A DNA stretch of 22,055 nucleotides, from the NCBI GenBank assembly GCA_043777755.1, contig JAYWHK010000224.1, positions 1 to 22,055 on the forward strand, written 5' to 3'. This DNA is from CANHEE01 sp043777755 (GTDB lineage: Bacteria > Bacteroidota > Bacteroidia > Chitinophagales > Saprospiraceae). Shown piece by piece: positions 14,997 through 20,596 of the stretch. A model generated the notes under the pieces. The model did not search any database. It was given only the letters and a program-made list of their open reading frames with translations, and was not told the origin of the DNA. The translations under genes and the position numbers were made by a program. Every line of letters begins with the position of its first letter. Position 1 is the first letter of the stretch.

Positions 14997-15024
14997 AAAA
15001 AAAGCCTGTATTATTGCTAATACA
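14997..15024 (-). terminator. Terminator of the minus-strand lysis operon
   Basis: On the minus strand, a 7-bp stem (TGTATTA / TAATACA) around a 4-base loop is followed by GGC and seven T. It lies just downstream of the gene at 15062-15358 and faces the plus-strand terminator at 14955-14987. Confidence 0.7.
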
Positions 15025-15061
15025 AACTTTCTTTTTTAACAAACAGAATGAAAAAACGACA

Positions 15062-15358
15062 CTAAACGCTTTGAGGGTCGATTTCTACAGTATTGTGTTC
15101 GTGACAGTTGCACGGTTTTGATTTACCGCCCAAAAAACCTTCTACCAATGGAAGAATAAAAGAAGCATATTCTTGAAATTCTTCTTTGCGGTCTGCATGT
15201 CGCTTATCCGCATCTATTTCTTTTTGATGTAAAGCATTGATTTTCATTTCCATTGCTTGCTCCTTGAGCAAAACGTTAAAAATAAAATTGTTTGGCACTT
15301 TGTAGCCATCAATCAGTGATGTTCCTCCGATTTCAATTTGTTGATTTTGATTGTCCAT
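15062..15358 (-). CDS. Small protein with CNCHEH motif
   Basis: A 98-aa protein. A central charged helix (about 30-65, rich in Lys, Glu, Asp and Arg) is followed by a hydrophobic stretch (YASFILPLVEGFLGG) and a C-terminal CNCHEH motif. The Cys/His cluster could bind a metal ion. There is no signal peptide. It is the last gene of the minus-strand operon that starts with the muramidase. The helix plus short hydrophobic patch would suit a membrane-associated accessory to lysis, but I recognise no family. Confidence 0.55.
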   Translation of the reverse strand: MDNQNQQIEIGGTSLIDGYKVPNNFIFNVLLKEQAMEMKINALHQKEIDADKRHADRKEEFQEYASFILPLVEGFLGGKSKPCNCHEHNTVEIDPQSV

Positions 15359-15395
15359 AATTGAAAATTATTTATTTATTGATTAAAAAATATTT

Positions 15396-16460
15396 TTAAA
15401 ACGGTACTATTTCTTGCGATTGTCTGATAATTTCCTTCACATCTTCATCAATCTGTCTTTTTGACATCTCGTCAAATTCGCTATCATAATAGTTTTTGTT
15501 GTCACGTGGTCGGTAGTGTTGAATGAATTTCTTTTCCAAAGCATACGCCTTGGTTGGAGCGCAAAGGAAAACACGTATTTTGTGATTGAGCCAAAGTTCA
15601 TCTTTGTAAGACAATCGTCCTTCTCTATCTTTCCATCTTTGAAAATGTCGAAGTACGGTAGAATACATATTCGTACTTGCGCTTCCTACATATACAATAT
15701 CGTTGCCCTCTTTTATAAGATATACACCGCTTTTATTTTTCAAAAAGGCAAGATTTGTTTTGCCATTTTGTACCGTCACATCATTTCTATTGCGCTTTGT
15801 CATCACCTCATACACTGGAATCCACTTTGTTTTTTTAGTAGCTCCTATGCTATTTGGCTTTTTTTTCACACCTTTCACACCTGCAACCGTCACCATATTC
15901 CACGCTTGGTTAAATATTTCTTGGTTGAATTTGGTACGATTTACACCATTTTCATAACCCGCTTCGTGGTATGCTACGCCTTTGCAAAGCATATACATTG
16001 TGCCTTTATTGTCAGGGTCAAGTTTTATGTTGGGTTTGATGCTGCTGACTTTTTCAATCGCATCAAGGTATTCTTGCGTGTTACAGCCGTCATCTTCTGG
16101 ACAATACACTGGAATTATTTTACCTGTAGTATTTAGCCCTCGTTTGATTTTATTGCGCAAATCAACCAACATTGCACGAGTGCCATAAATATAGTTGCTA
16201 AAAATGGCGTGTGGCAATGGGCGATGATCATCATAGCCAACTGTACCTTTCCAATCTACGGCGCCAGGCTTTTTGACATTACCAGGATTGTTATTCCTGA
16301 CCGCCCTGACAATGTTTATATTGGTAGTTCTATAGTCGTAATTGCTGCTGGTAGAACCTGAATTTGTTGTTGAGTTGGATTTGCTCGGACTTCCTTTGCG
16401 GTTTAATGCAATTGCTCCACCTACAATAAGCCCAATACCCAATATTAATCTTTTATTCAT
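15396..16460 (-). CDS. Membrane-anchored lysozyme-like domain fused to GIY-YIG nuclease
   Basis: A 354-aa two-domain protein. A hydrophobic N-terminal span (4-20, ILGIGLIVGGAIAL) is followed by a Ser/Thr/Asn-rich linker. The lysozyme-like domain (about 50-190) has the RNNNPGN motif (55-61), W70 and HEAGY (165-169) typical of phage virion-type muramidases or transglycosylases. A GIY-YIG domain (about 242-330) has GVY (245-247), YVG (257-259), R271, E309 and N321, all in the expected order. It would cut peptidoglycan and also carry a nuclease. It overlaps the upstream gene by one base (TAATG). Its fusion is unusual: an entry enzyme carrying a nuclease, or a nuclease acting on host or competitor DNA, is inferred. 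The order of domains and the key residues are seen directly. Confidence 0.82.
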   Translation of the reverse strand: MNKRLILGIGLIVGGAIALNRKGSPSKSNSTTNSGSTSSNYDYRTTNINIVRAVRNNNPGNVKKPGAVDWKGTVGYDDHRPLPHAIFSNYIYGTRAMLVDLRNKIKRGLNTTGKIIPVYCPEDDGCNTQEYLDAIEKVSSIKPNIKLDPDNKGTMYMLCKGVAYHEAGYENGVNRTKFNQEIFNQAWNMVTVAGVKGVKKKPNSIGATKKTKWIPVYEVMTKRNRNDVTVQNGKTNLAFLKNKSGVYLIKEGNDIVYVGSASTNMYSTVLRHFQRWKDREGRLSYKDELWLNHKIRVFLCAPTKAYALEKKFIQHYRPRDNKNYYDSEFDEMSKRQIDEDVKEIIRQSQEIVPF

Positions 16461-16660
16461 TATGCATATTTTTTGTAAGGCAGCCGTATTGCTCGACGTG
16501 TTGCACGATTATGATGTGGAGAACTTTCTCCATTGAATGATGTTGTACCTATAATCTTATTATCGTTTAGACTTGGTGTTTTTTGCTTAAAAGCTCCAAA
16601 ACACAAAAAACAAAACGATACCCAAAGTATAGCAACTGGAAATAATATATTTTCTATCAT
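16460..16660 (-). CDS. Small single-span membrane protein
   Basis: A 66-aa protein with one strong N-terminal membrane span (about 4-23, FPVAILWVSFCFLCFGAF) and a polar, basic C-terminus (NRATRRAIRLPYKK). It shares a TAATG junction with the muramidase-nuclease gene, so the two are coupled. Lying between two wall-degrading enzymes, it is the best candidate for a pinholin-like or spanin-like lysis protein, but it has no lipobox and no family match. A virion membrane protein is the alternative. Confidence 0.6.
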   Translation of the reverse strand: MIENILFPVAILWVSFCFLCFGAFKQKTPSLNDNKIIGTTSFNGESSPHHNRATRRAIRLPYKKYA

Positions 16661-16689
16661 GGATTGTTATTTTTAATGTAAATAAATGA

Positions 16690-17382
16690 TTACCAAAGTT
16701 TTAAGGCTTTTGAAGCAACTAATCCAACAAAAAGCCATTTGAAATAAGATTGGTTTTGAGGATTTTCTCCAAGAGAATCTCTTTCACAATAACTTTCATC
16801 TGTTAAAACTCCTTTTACTCTACATGATGGCTTAGGTAACGCATTGAAACTCCTGACCCTTGCCAGAACAACATTTTTTGTAACACCAGTGTAAACACCA
16901 CTTGTTTTAGAAAATACATAACGAGCGTTCCTAATGTCGTAATAAGCAACAGATGCAGACGATTGATTAATATCTCTAATCAAAGATTTGCTAAAACGTA
17001 GAACATTTTTCATTACAGCAATTTCAGATTTTGACATCTTGAAAACTTCGCCAATCTTACCAATAGCTGTCCCATATCGTTGAAAGCACCAATCAAAAAC
17101 CAAATTGGCAACTTCTTGATTCTTAAACTCGTCGCCTTGCATGATTTTATCCCAAACAAACATTTTGGCATATTTGCCAGCATCTTCTTTGGTTAGGCTT
17201 TTGATGAACTCAGGCGTTACGCCTTGCACTTTGCATTGTTTTATCAAAAACAAGGCTGTAATACCATACTTAGAACCATAAACTTTCCCTTCGTAAACAT
17301 TACCGTCATCAAGTGTGGTGGTGTTATATGCCGCACCTTCGTGTTGGTTGGTAATATCCCATGCTAATTTAAATTGTGCCAT
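16690..17382 (-). CDS. GH108-type muramidase with C-terminal membrane span
   Basis: A 230-aa peptidoglycan hydrolase of the glycoside hydrolase 108 (secretion-activator) kind. The catalytic glutamate is expected at E15 in NQHEGAAYN, which takes the place of the usual HEGGY. It is followed by the conserved KYGIT (38-42), and by WDKIM and FDWCFQRYG in the middle. The N-terminus has no signal peptide. The last 16 residues (FKWLFVGLVASKALKL) form a short membrane span absent from most relatives. That span would hold the enzyme on a virion membrane or delay lysis until the cell membrane is opened. It is the first gene of the lysis operon, with an exact -7 element upstream. Confidence 0.8.
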   Translation of the reverse strand: MAQFKLAWDITNQHEGAAYNTTTLDDGNVYEGKVYGSKYGITALFLIKQCKVQGVTPEFIKSLTKEDAGKYAKMFVWDKIMQGDEFKNQEVANLVFDWCFQRYGTAIGKIGEVFKMSKSEIAVMKNVLRFSKSLIRDINQSSASVAYYDIRNARYVFSKTSGVYTGVTKNVVLARVRSFNALPKPSCRVKGVLTDESYCERDSLGENPQNQSYFKWLFVGLVASKALKLW

Positions 17383-17396
17383 ATCTTATTTTATTG

Positions 17397-17404
17397 CAAA
17401 GGTA
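17397..17404 (-). promoter_or_regulatory. -7 element of the lysis operon promoter
   Basis: On the minus strand TACCTTTG is an exact TAnnTTTG match, about 14 bases before the start codon of the muramidase. The upstream box at the right distance is TTT, not TTG, and overlaps the preceding terminator. Confidence 0.55.
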
Positions 17405-17419
17405 TAGGCACAAAAAAAA

Positions 17420-17450
17420 GCCATAAATGTATTTTTACTACATTTATGGC
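17420..17450. terminator. Two-way terminator between minus-strand operons
   Basis: A perfect 12-bp stem (GCCATAAATGTA / TACATTTATGGC) around a 7-base loop, with eight A before and six T after it on the plus strand. On the minus strand it ends the operon of 17473-18556 just before the lysis promoter. Confidence 0.9.
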
Positions 17451-17472
17451 TTTTTTACCATTTTTTATATGA

Positions 17473-18090
17473 TTATTTTTCTTTTTCTGGATAATAATTA
17501 GGATATGGATTTAAACAATATGCTCTATTCAAACAAAAAACGCCTACATAGGTCGTAATACCTTCATTTAATTGTTCGGAAGAAAAACGCCCGTCACCAC
17601 TTTCAAGTATAGGCAAACAAGCCGTTTTTATCTTTTGCTCTCTTTTAAAGTGAAAACGTTTTGGGCTATCATTATCCCAATGGTCAAAATCATTGCTAAA
17701 ACATTTTGAAGTACGCTCAATGATAAAATCAGTCTGAGTTAATTTTACGATTTTCCATGCGTAGCCACTTCTCGAAAAATAAAATAAATATTTTTTTTTG
17801 TCAATTTTGTAAGTACTGAAAAATAAAGTATTGTAATCATATACCGCTTTAGGTTGTTTATAATTTGGCAACTTGCTTTGATGGCTGTATTTAGAATAAT
17901 TAGCATCTTCATACTCATAAATCAAACTATCCTTAGAAAGTACAATACCATCGCAATGCTCACTACCATATTTTTCACCTGCAAACAACCATATCTGGTC
18001 TTTATCAAAAAGGCTCATATCCACTTGCGCAAACGTCACTTGCGCTGCCATCACGCTGAGTACGACGAATAATAATAATTTTTTTTTCAT
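17473..18090 (-). CDS. Secreted protein of unknown function
   Basis: A 205-aa protein with a clear Sec signal peptide (KKKLLLFVVLSVMAAQVTFAQ, cut after about residue 21). The mature part is mixed, rich in Tyr, Ser and Asp, with three cysteines near the end (FCLNRAYCLNP) that could form a disulfide in the periplasm. There is no lipobox, membrane span or enzyme motif. It starts 12 bases after a small membrane protein gene and is closed by a terminator. It resembles a host-altering cargo gene of a prophage, such as surface modification or superinfection exclusion, but this rests on context only. Confidence 0.65.
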   Translation of the reverse strand: MKKKLLLFVVLSVMAAQVTFAQVDMSLFDKDQIWLFAGEKYGSEHCDGIVLSKDSLIYEYEDANYSKYSHQSKLPNYKQPKAVYDYNTLFFSTYKIDKKKYLFYFSRSGYAWKIVKLTQTDFIIERTSKCFSNDFDHWDNDSPKRFHFKREQKIKTACLPILESGDGRFSSEQLNEGITTYVGVFCLNRAYCLNPYPNYYPEKEK

Positions 18091-18101
18091 TTTTGTATTT
18101 T

Positions 18102-18368
18102 TTATTTACCTGTTAAAGAAATATTTGCCAATTTGTCAATAGGTATTCCAACAGAAATAAAACAACCTAACGACAAAAGGCAAAAATAAACAGTGACTAT
18201 TGGGTTTGTATTCGTATTGAATAGGCAATAATAATACAATACGTGCATTATCCAACCGCCAAATGCTAAAAATAGTGTGGCTCTGACAAACTCAAACCAA
18301 AAAACTTGACTTGACGAAAGCAAATGCCTTTCATTGGTTGAAATCGTTACTTCTGTTTGTTGTTCCAT
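18102..18368 (-). CDS. Small membrane protein (two or more spans)
   Basis: An 88-aa protein with hydrophobic stretches at about 22-47 (VFWFEFVRATLFLAFGGWIMHVLYYYCLF) and 56-75 (IVTVYFCLLSLGCFISVGI), with a polar N-terminus. It overlaps the upstream zinc-ribbon gene by 22 bases and is followed after 11 bases by the secreted-protein gene. A channel, exclusion or virion membrane role is possible. No family is recognised. Confidence 0.6.
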   Translation of the reverse strand: MEQQTEVTISTNERHLLSSSQVFWFEFVRATLFLAFGGWIMHVLYYYCLFNTNTNPIVTVYFCLLSLGCFISVGIPIDKLANISLTGK

Positions 18369-18556
18369 TTTAGTTTTGATTTACAAGTTGGACAAATTGG
18401 AGCAAATTGGACTACCTCGCCTTCGCAATTGTTGCAAGTGTAGTAAGTTTCTTTTTTTGCAAAAAGTTTGAGTAGCTCTACACTCAAATATGCACCTCCA
18501 AATACAGCGGCAAAAGTGATAATGCCGTCCATGATGCTATCTTTATTTTTAGCCAT
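18347..18556 (-). CDS. Membrane-anchored zinc-ribbon protein
   Basis: A 69-aa protein with an N-terminal membrane span (about 10-31, DGIITFAAVFGGAYLSVELLKL) and a C-terminal zinc ribbon formed by two CxxC pairs (C41/C44 in YTCNNC and C55/C58 in PICPTC). The ribbon would face the cytoplasm or the inside of a virion. Zinc ribbons of this type often bind proteins or nucleic acid. It is the first gene of a three-gene operon and has the clearest promoter of the region upstream. The function is unknown. Confidence 0.65.
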   Translation of the reverse strand: MAKNKDSIMDGIITFAAVFGGAYLSVELLKLFAKKETYYTCNNCEGEVVQFAPICPTCKSKLKWNNKQK

Positions 18557-18570
18557 GTTGAAATTTTTTA

Positions 18571-18601
18571 CAAAGGTACGGTTATTTTGTTTTTAAATCA
18601 A
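18571..18601 (-). promoter_or_regulatory. Bacteroidota-type promoter of the 17473-18556 operon
   Basis: On the minus strand TTG (18599-18601), a 20-base spacer and TACCTTTG (18571-18578) fit the consensus exactly. A 21-base part of the spacer and -7 flank is repeated at 19280-19300. The start codon lies 15 bases downstream. Confidence 0.8.
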
Positions 18602-18619
18602 TTCATATTACCAAAAAAA

Positions 18620-18850
18620 ACGCCTACCAATGTGCCTACTCCCCTACCGCCACCGCTACCACTTGCTTTTTTTTCAAATAAAAGTGCCTAATCGTTGTAA
18701 CGCATTGATTATCAAATAGTTAATCAGGCACTTTGTATTTTTAGGAAAGTGCCTGATTTTGTAACTCGCTGACTATCAATGTTTTAAAAAGGCGATAAAG
18801 TGACTGTAAAAGTGCCTAACTTCAAAATAAACCTGCCTAATCGTGTTTTT
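18620..18850. repeat. Iteron-like repeats and 12-bp palindrome, origin candidate
   Basis: About 230 bases without a gene. AAGTGCCT occurs directly at 18682, 18747 and 18810, with a shorter GTGCCT at 18632. One inverted copy pairs with the second to form a perfect palindrome: ATCAGGCACTTT (18723-18734) and AAAGTGCCTGAT (18746-18757) around 11 bases. TGCCTAATCGT occurs twice (18685-18695, 18834-18844). A longer imperfect unit of AAGTGCCT-AT-rich-GTAAC-TGA-TATCAA repeats at 65 bases' spacing (about 18682 and 18747). Iterons plus palindrome plus AT-rich sequence suggest a replication origin or an operator array; the element encodes its own SF3 helicase. Inference. Confidence 0.45.
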
Positions 18851-19081
18851 TCACTCCAAACGTCGATAAACGCCTTCGAGTGCTGCGATGGTTTCTGTGA
18901 GCTTCATTAGGTTATACACTTCGCTCAGTTCGCTTGGTGTGGCGTTCTCAATGTGCTGCCTTACAAAACAGTTGATTGCGCCAATGTACTGCGCTGCGCT
19001 CGCTTCTGAAAAGAAACTTTCTAAAATGGTTTTGGTCTGTGCGCTCGTGATGGAGCTGTTGATTTGAGTTTGTACGTTCAT
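18851..19081 (-). CDS. Small protein behind a structured leader
   Basis: A 76-aa soluble, mostly helical protein (SAQTKTILESFFSEASAAQYIGAINCFVRQHI, then ELSEVYNLMKLTETIAALEGVYRRL). It has one cysteine and no membrane span. ATG 19081 is used. The same frame stays open up to 19198, but that part lies in the paired region of the leader RNA and reads as a poor, Cys/Phe-rich sequence, so I leave it out. The structured RNA and a promoter lie directly upstream, which points to tight control of this gene. It could be a regulator or a replication accessory; I do not recognise it. Confidence 0.6.
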   Translation of the reverse strand: MNVQTQINSSITSAQTKTILESFFSEASAAQYIGAINCFVRQHIENATPSELSEVYNLMKLTETIAALEGVYRRLE

Positions 19082-19119
19082 CTTCTTAGCATTTAGATGA
19101 TTATAGAATAATAGGCACG

Positions 19120-19239
19120 AAAAAAGCGTGTACCATTTACCGCTGCTAAGACTACTAACGTAGAAAGTGTTTCCAAAACACTCGGTAAAGTGGTACACGC
19201 CTTTTCCCTAAAAGGAGCGTTTCCGTTAATAATCTTAGC
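19120..19239 (-). ncRNA. Structured RNA with two crossing 16-bp helices
   Basis: Read on the minus strand, segment A (19224-19239) pairs fully with A' (19145-19160), 16 bp with two G-U pairs. Segment B (19184-19200) pairs with B' (19126-19141), 16 bp with one bulged C. The order is A-B-A'-B', so the helices cross. Extra hairpins are CCTTTT / AAAAGG (19200-19215) and AGTGTTT / AAACACT (19166-19182). B' is followed by six T (19120-19125). The wobble pairs favour the minus-strand RNA. It could be an attenuator with alternative folds or a roughly 120-base small RNA. It is not a family I recognise. Confidence 0.7.
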
Positions 19240-19243
19240 ACTG

Positions 19244-19274
19244 CAAAGGTGCAAAAGGTTTATGAGAAAAGCAA
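19244..19274 (-). promoter_or_regulatory. Promoter for the structured RNA
   Basis: On the minus strand TTG (19272-19274), a 20-base spacer and CACCTTTG (19244-19251), one base off TAnnTTTG. Transcription would start within a few bases of segment A, putting it at the 5' end of the RNA. Confidence 0.6.
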
Positions 19275-19279
19275 GGAAA

Positions 19280-19308
19280 GTACGGTTATTTTGTTTTTAA
19301 GTCAATAA
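19280..19308 (-). repeat. Repeated promoter-like sequence
   Basis: 19280-19300 is identical over 21 bases to 18576-18596, part of a working-looking promoter, but the -7 box here reads TACTTTCC. A 20-base stretch (19289-19308) is also identical to 19520-19539, within the end of a small gene. It may be a relic or a binding site. Confidence 0.6.
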
Positions 19309-19313
19309 ATTAT

Positions 19314-19511
19314 TTACATTTCAATAATTTCATATAAAACTGCGACATGAATTCCATAAGCAAATTGCCAAAAGAATACATAAAGAAATCGTATGCCCAT
19401 TTCCCAATTAACACAATTAAAATCCCATATTACAAAGGAAAATAAGATGTAAAAAAAAAGTCCAAAACCAATTAGACCTAAAAAATTTTGAATACGTTTT
19501 GATAATTTCAT
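19314..19511 (-). CDS. Small membrane protein (two spans)
   Basis: A 65-aa protein with hydrophobic stretches at about 9-30 (FLGLIGFGLFFYILFSFVIWDF) and 39-62 (GIRFLYVFFWQFAYGIHVAVLYEII), so two spans with a short polar turn. It is linked to the upstream gene by an ATGA overlap at 19508-19511, so they are co-translated. Its function is unknown. The position beside DNA-modification and replication genes could suit an exclusion, holin-like or membrane-tethering role. Confidence 0.55.
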   Translation of the reverse strand: MKLSKRIQNFLGLIGFGLFFYILFSFVIWDFNCVNWEMGIRFLYVFFWQFAYGIHVAVLYEIIEM

Positions 19512-19708
19512 AATGTAGATTTTGTTTTTAAGTCAATAAGATGAATGATTGTACTATCTCTTTTTAAGATAGTTTTTTTCAGTTTGCAATTCTGCTTTCT
19601 CAAATCATTGTCAGTGGCTACTGCTGTAAAGCAAAAAGAAACCATTGCTACTATATAAATGATAACAAAAAATAGATGTTCGCTGGATAGTTTTTCTAAA
19701 AATTTCAT
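19508..19708 (-). CDS. Small protein with one membrane span and helix
   Basis: A 66-aa protein with one membrane span at about 11-30 (LFFVIIYIVAMVSFCFTAVA) and a charged, helical C-terminal half rich in Lys, Asp and Leu (NDLRKQNCKLKKTIL) that may form a coiled coil. The layout is like the inner-membrane subunit of Rz-type spanins, but no outer partner with a lipobox is seen. The 3' end contains a 20-base repeat shared with 19289-19308. The upstream gap of 144 bases to the methyltransferase has two copies of ATTTAAGTGTTTT (19710 and 19750). Confidence 0.5.
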   Translation of the reverse strand: MKFLEKLSSEHLFFVIIYIVAMVSFCFTAVATDNDLRKQNCKLKKTILKRDSTIIHLIDLKTKSTL

Positions 19709-19852
19709 AATTTAAGTGTTTTATTTAGTTAAAAAAAAATAGATTAAAGATTTAAGTGTTTTGATTTCAATGATGGTATTTTGTTCATTTTGATAAAAAA
19801 GCTCTACGGTTCTGATTTCTCTACAACCTGCTGACAATGAAAACCTTGTGTG
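19709..19852. repeat. Gap with a direct repeat before the small membrane genes
   Basis: The 13-base sequence ATTTAAGTGTTTT occurs at 19710-19722 and 19750-19762, 40 bases apart. The first copy touches the start codon region of the gene at 19508-19708. I see no gene, no terminator and no clear promoter here. An operator pair is possible. Confidence 0.4.
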
Positions 19853-20596
19853 TCATTTGTTAAAATAGATTTTTTTAACTTGTTGGATAAGATGTTCCGC
19901 AACTGGGTAATAGATGCTATTTCCAATAGCCTTTGCTCGCAAACCTTGGTGTAGCCATTCGGTAGTGCCATAATCCGTTCCAATATTGATGCGGTCGGTT
20001 TCTGATTGTGCGTTTTCACAAATTGTGTTATGAAATTTTCGCCAAATGTCTTTTTTTCTTTGGATTTCAATAAGTGTGCTTTTGAGAAATTCGATAATCT
20101 TATGCCGTCCGATGCTGTGATGGTTGGCAATAAAAAAAATTCTCTCACGACGGTGTAACGCTCCAAATGTACAAGCTGGCAATACTGCGTACCCTGAAAA
20201 ATAGCCACTCTCATCAAAGGCTCTTCCGATGTCATTTGCTTGGTGTCGGATAGCTGCGACATTTTCTGCAATGACAACTCTTGGTTGGTTGTGTTGAATA
20301 ATTCTAATTGCTTCATAAAATAAACCTGTTCGGCTGCTTTGTAATGGATTATTATTTTTGTTCGGTCGTGCCAATGATGCGTCCTGGCAAGGAAAACCAA
20401 ACGTCAAAATATCTACTTTTAGCGTTTCCACGATGCTTGTTACATCATCGTAGAAAATGCCATCAGGGTAATGTGTTTGGTAATGCGCCTTTGCGAATGG
20501 GTCGTTATCGCAACCAAACAAATTTTCTATACCTTCATTTTTACAAGCCAAATCAAACACACCTATACCTGTGAATAATGAGCCGTGTGTAATCAT
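19853..20596 (-). CDS. C5-cytosine DNA methyltransferase (compact)
   Basis: A 247-aa enzyme that transfers a methyl group from S-adenosylmethionine to C5 of cytosine in DNA. All core motifs are visible in order: I (GSLFTGIGVFDLA, 5-17), IV with catalytic C70 (GFPCQDAS), VI (ENV, 111-113), VIII (RRERIFF, 149-155) and X (AIGNSIYYP, 223-231). The target recognition region between VIII and X is only about 65 residues, so it is small for the family. No restriction enzyme gene is seen, so it is an orphan enzyme, likely protecting the element's DNA from host restriction. The start codon overlaps the helicase stop by ATGA, so the two are coupled. Confidence 0.93.
   Translation of the reverse strand: MITHGSLFTGIGVFDLACKNEGIENLFGCDNDPFAKAHYQTHYPDGIFYDDVTSIVETLKVDILTFGFPCQDASLARPNKNNNPLQSSRTGLFYEAIRIIQHNQPRVVIAENVAAIRHQANDIGRAFDESGYFSGYAVLPACTFGALHRRERIFFIANHHSIGRHKIIEFLKSTLIEIQRKKDIWRKFHNTICENAQSETDRINIGTDYGTTEWLHQGLRAKAIGNSIYYPVAEHLIQQVKKIYFNK

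Noticed and set aside
15516..16136. A 206-codon plus-strand open frame
   Set aside because: It lies opposite the muramidase-nuclease gene and is rich in Phe, Ile and Cys, as expected for an antisense shadow of an AT-rich gene.
19082..19198. N-terminal extension of the 76-aa gene
   Set aside because: The frame is open, but the region is the paired RNA (B, C hairpin, A', B') and gives an atypical Cys/Phe/Leu-rich peptide; ATG 19081 is a better start.
19120..19239. The structured RNA as a hammerhead ribozyme or a tRNA-like molecule
   Set aside because: The hammerhead core (CUGANGA with GAAA in the right place) is absent, and the crossing helices do not fit a cloverleaf.
19804..20400. A 198-codon open frame on the same strand as the methyltransferase
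   Set aside because: It overlaps the methyltransferase in another frame, shows no domain pattern, and the methyltransferase has all its motifs in order.
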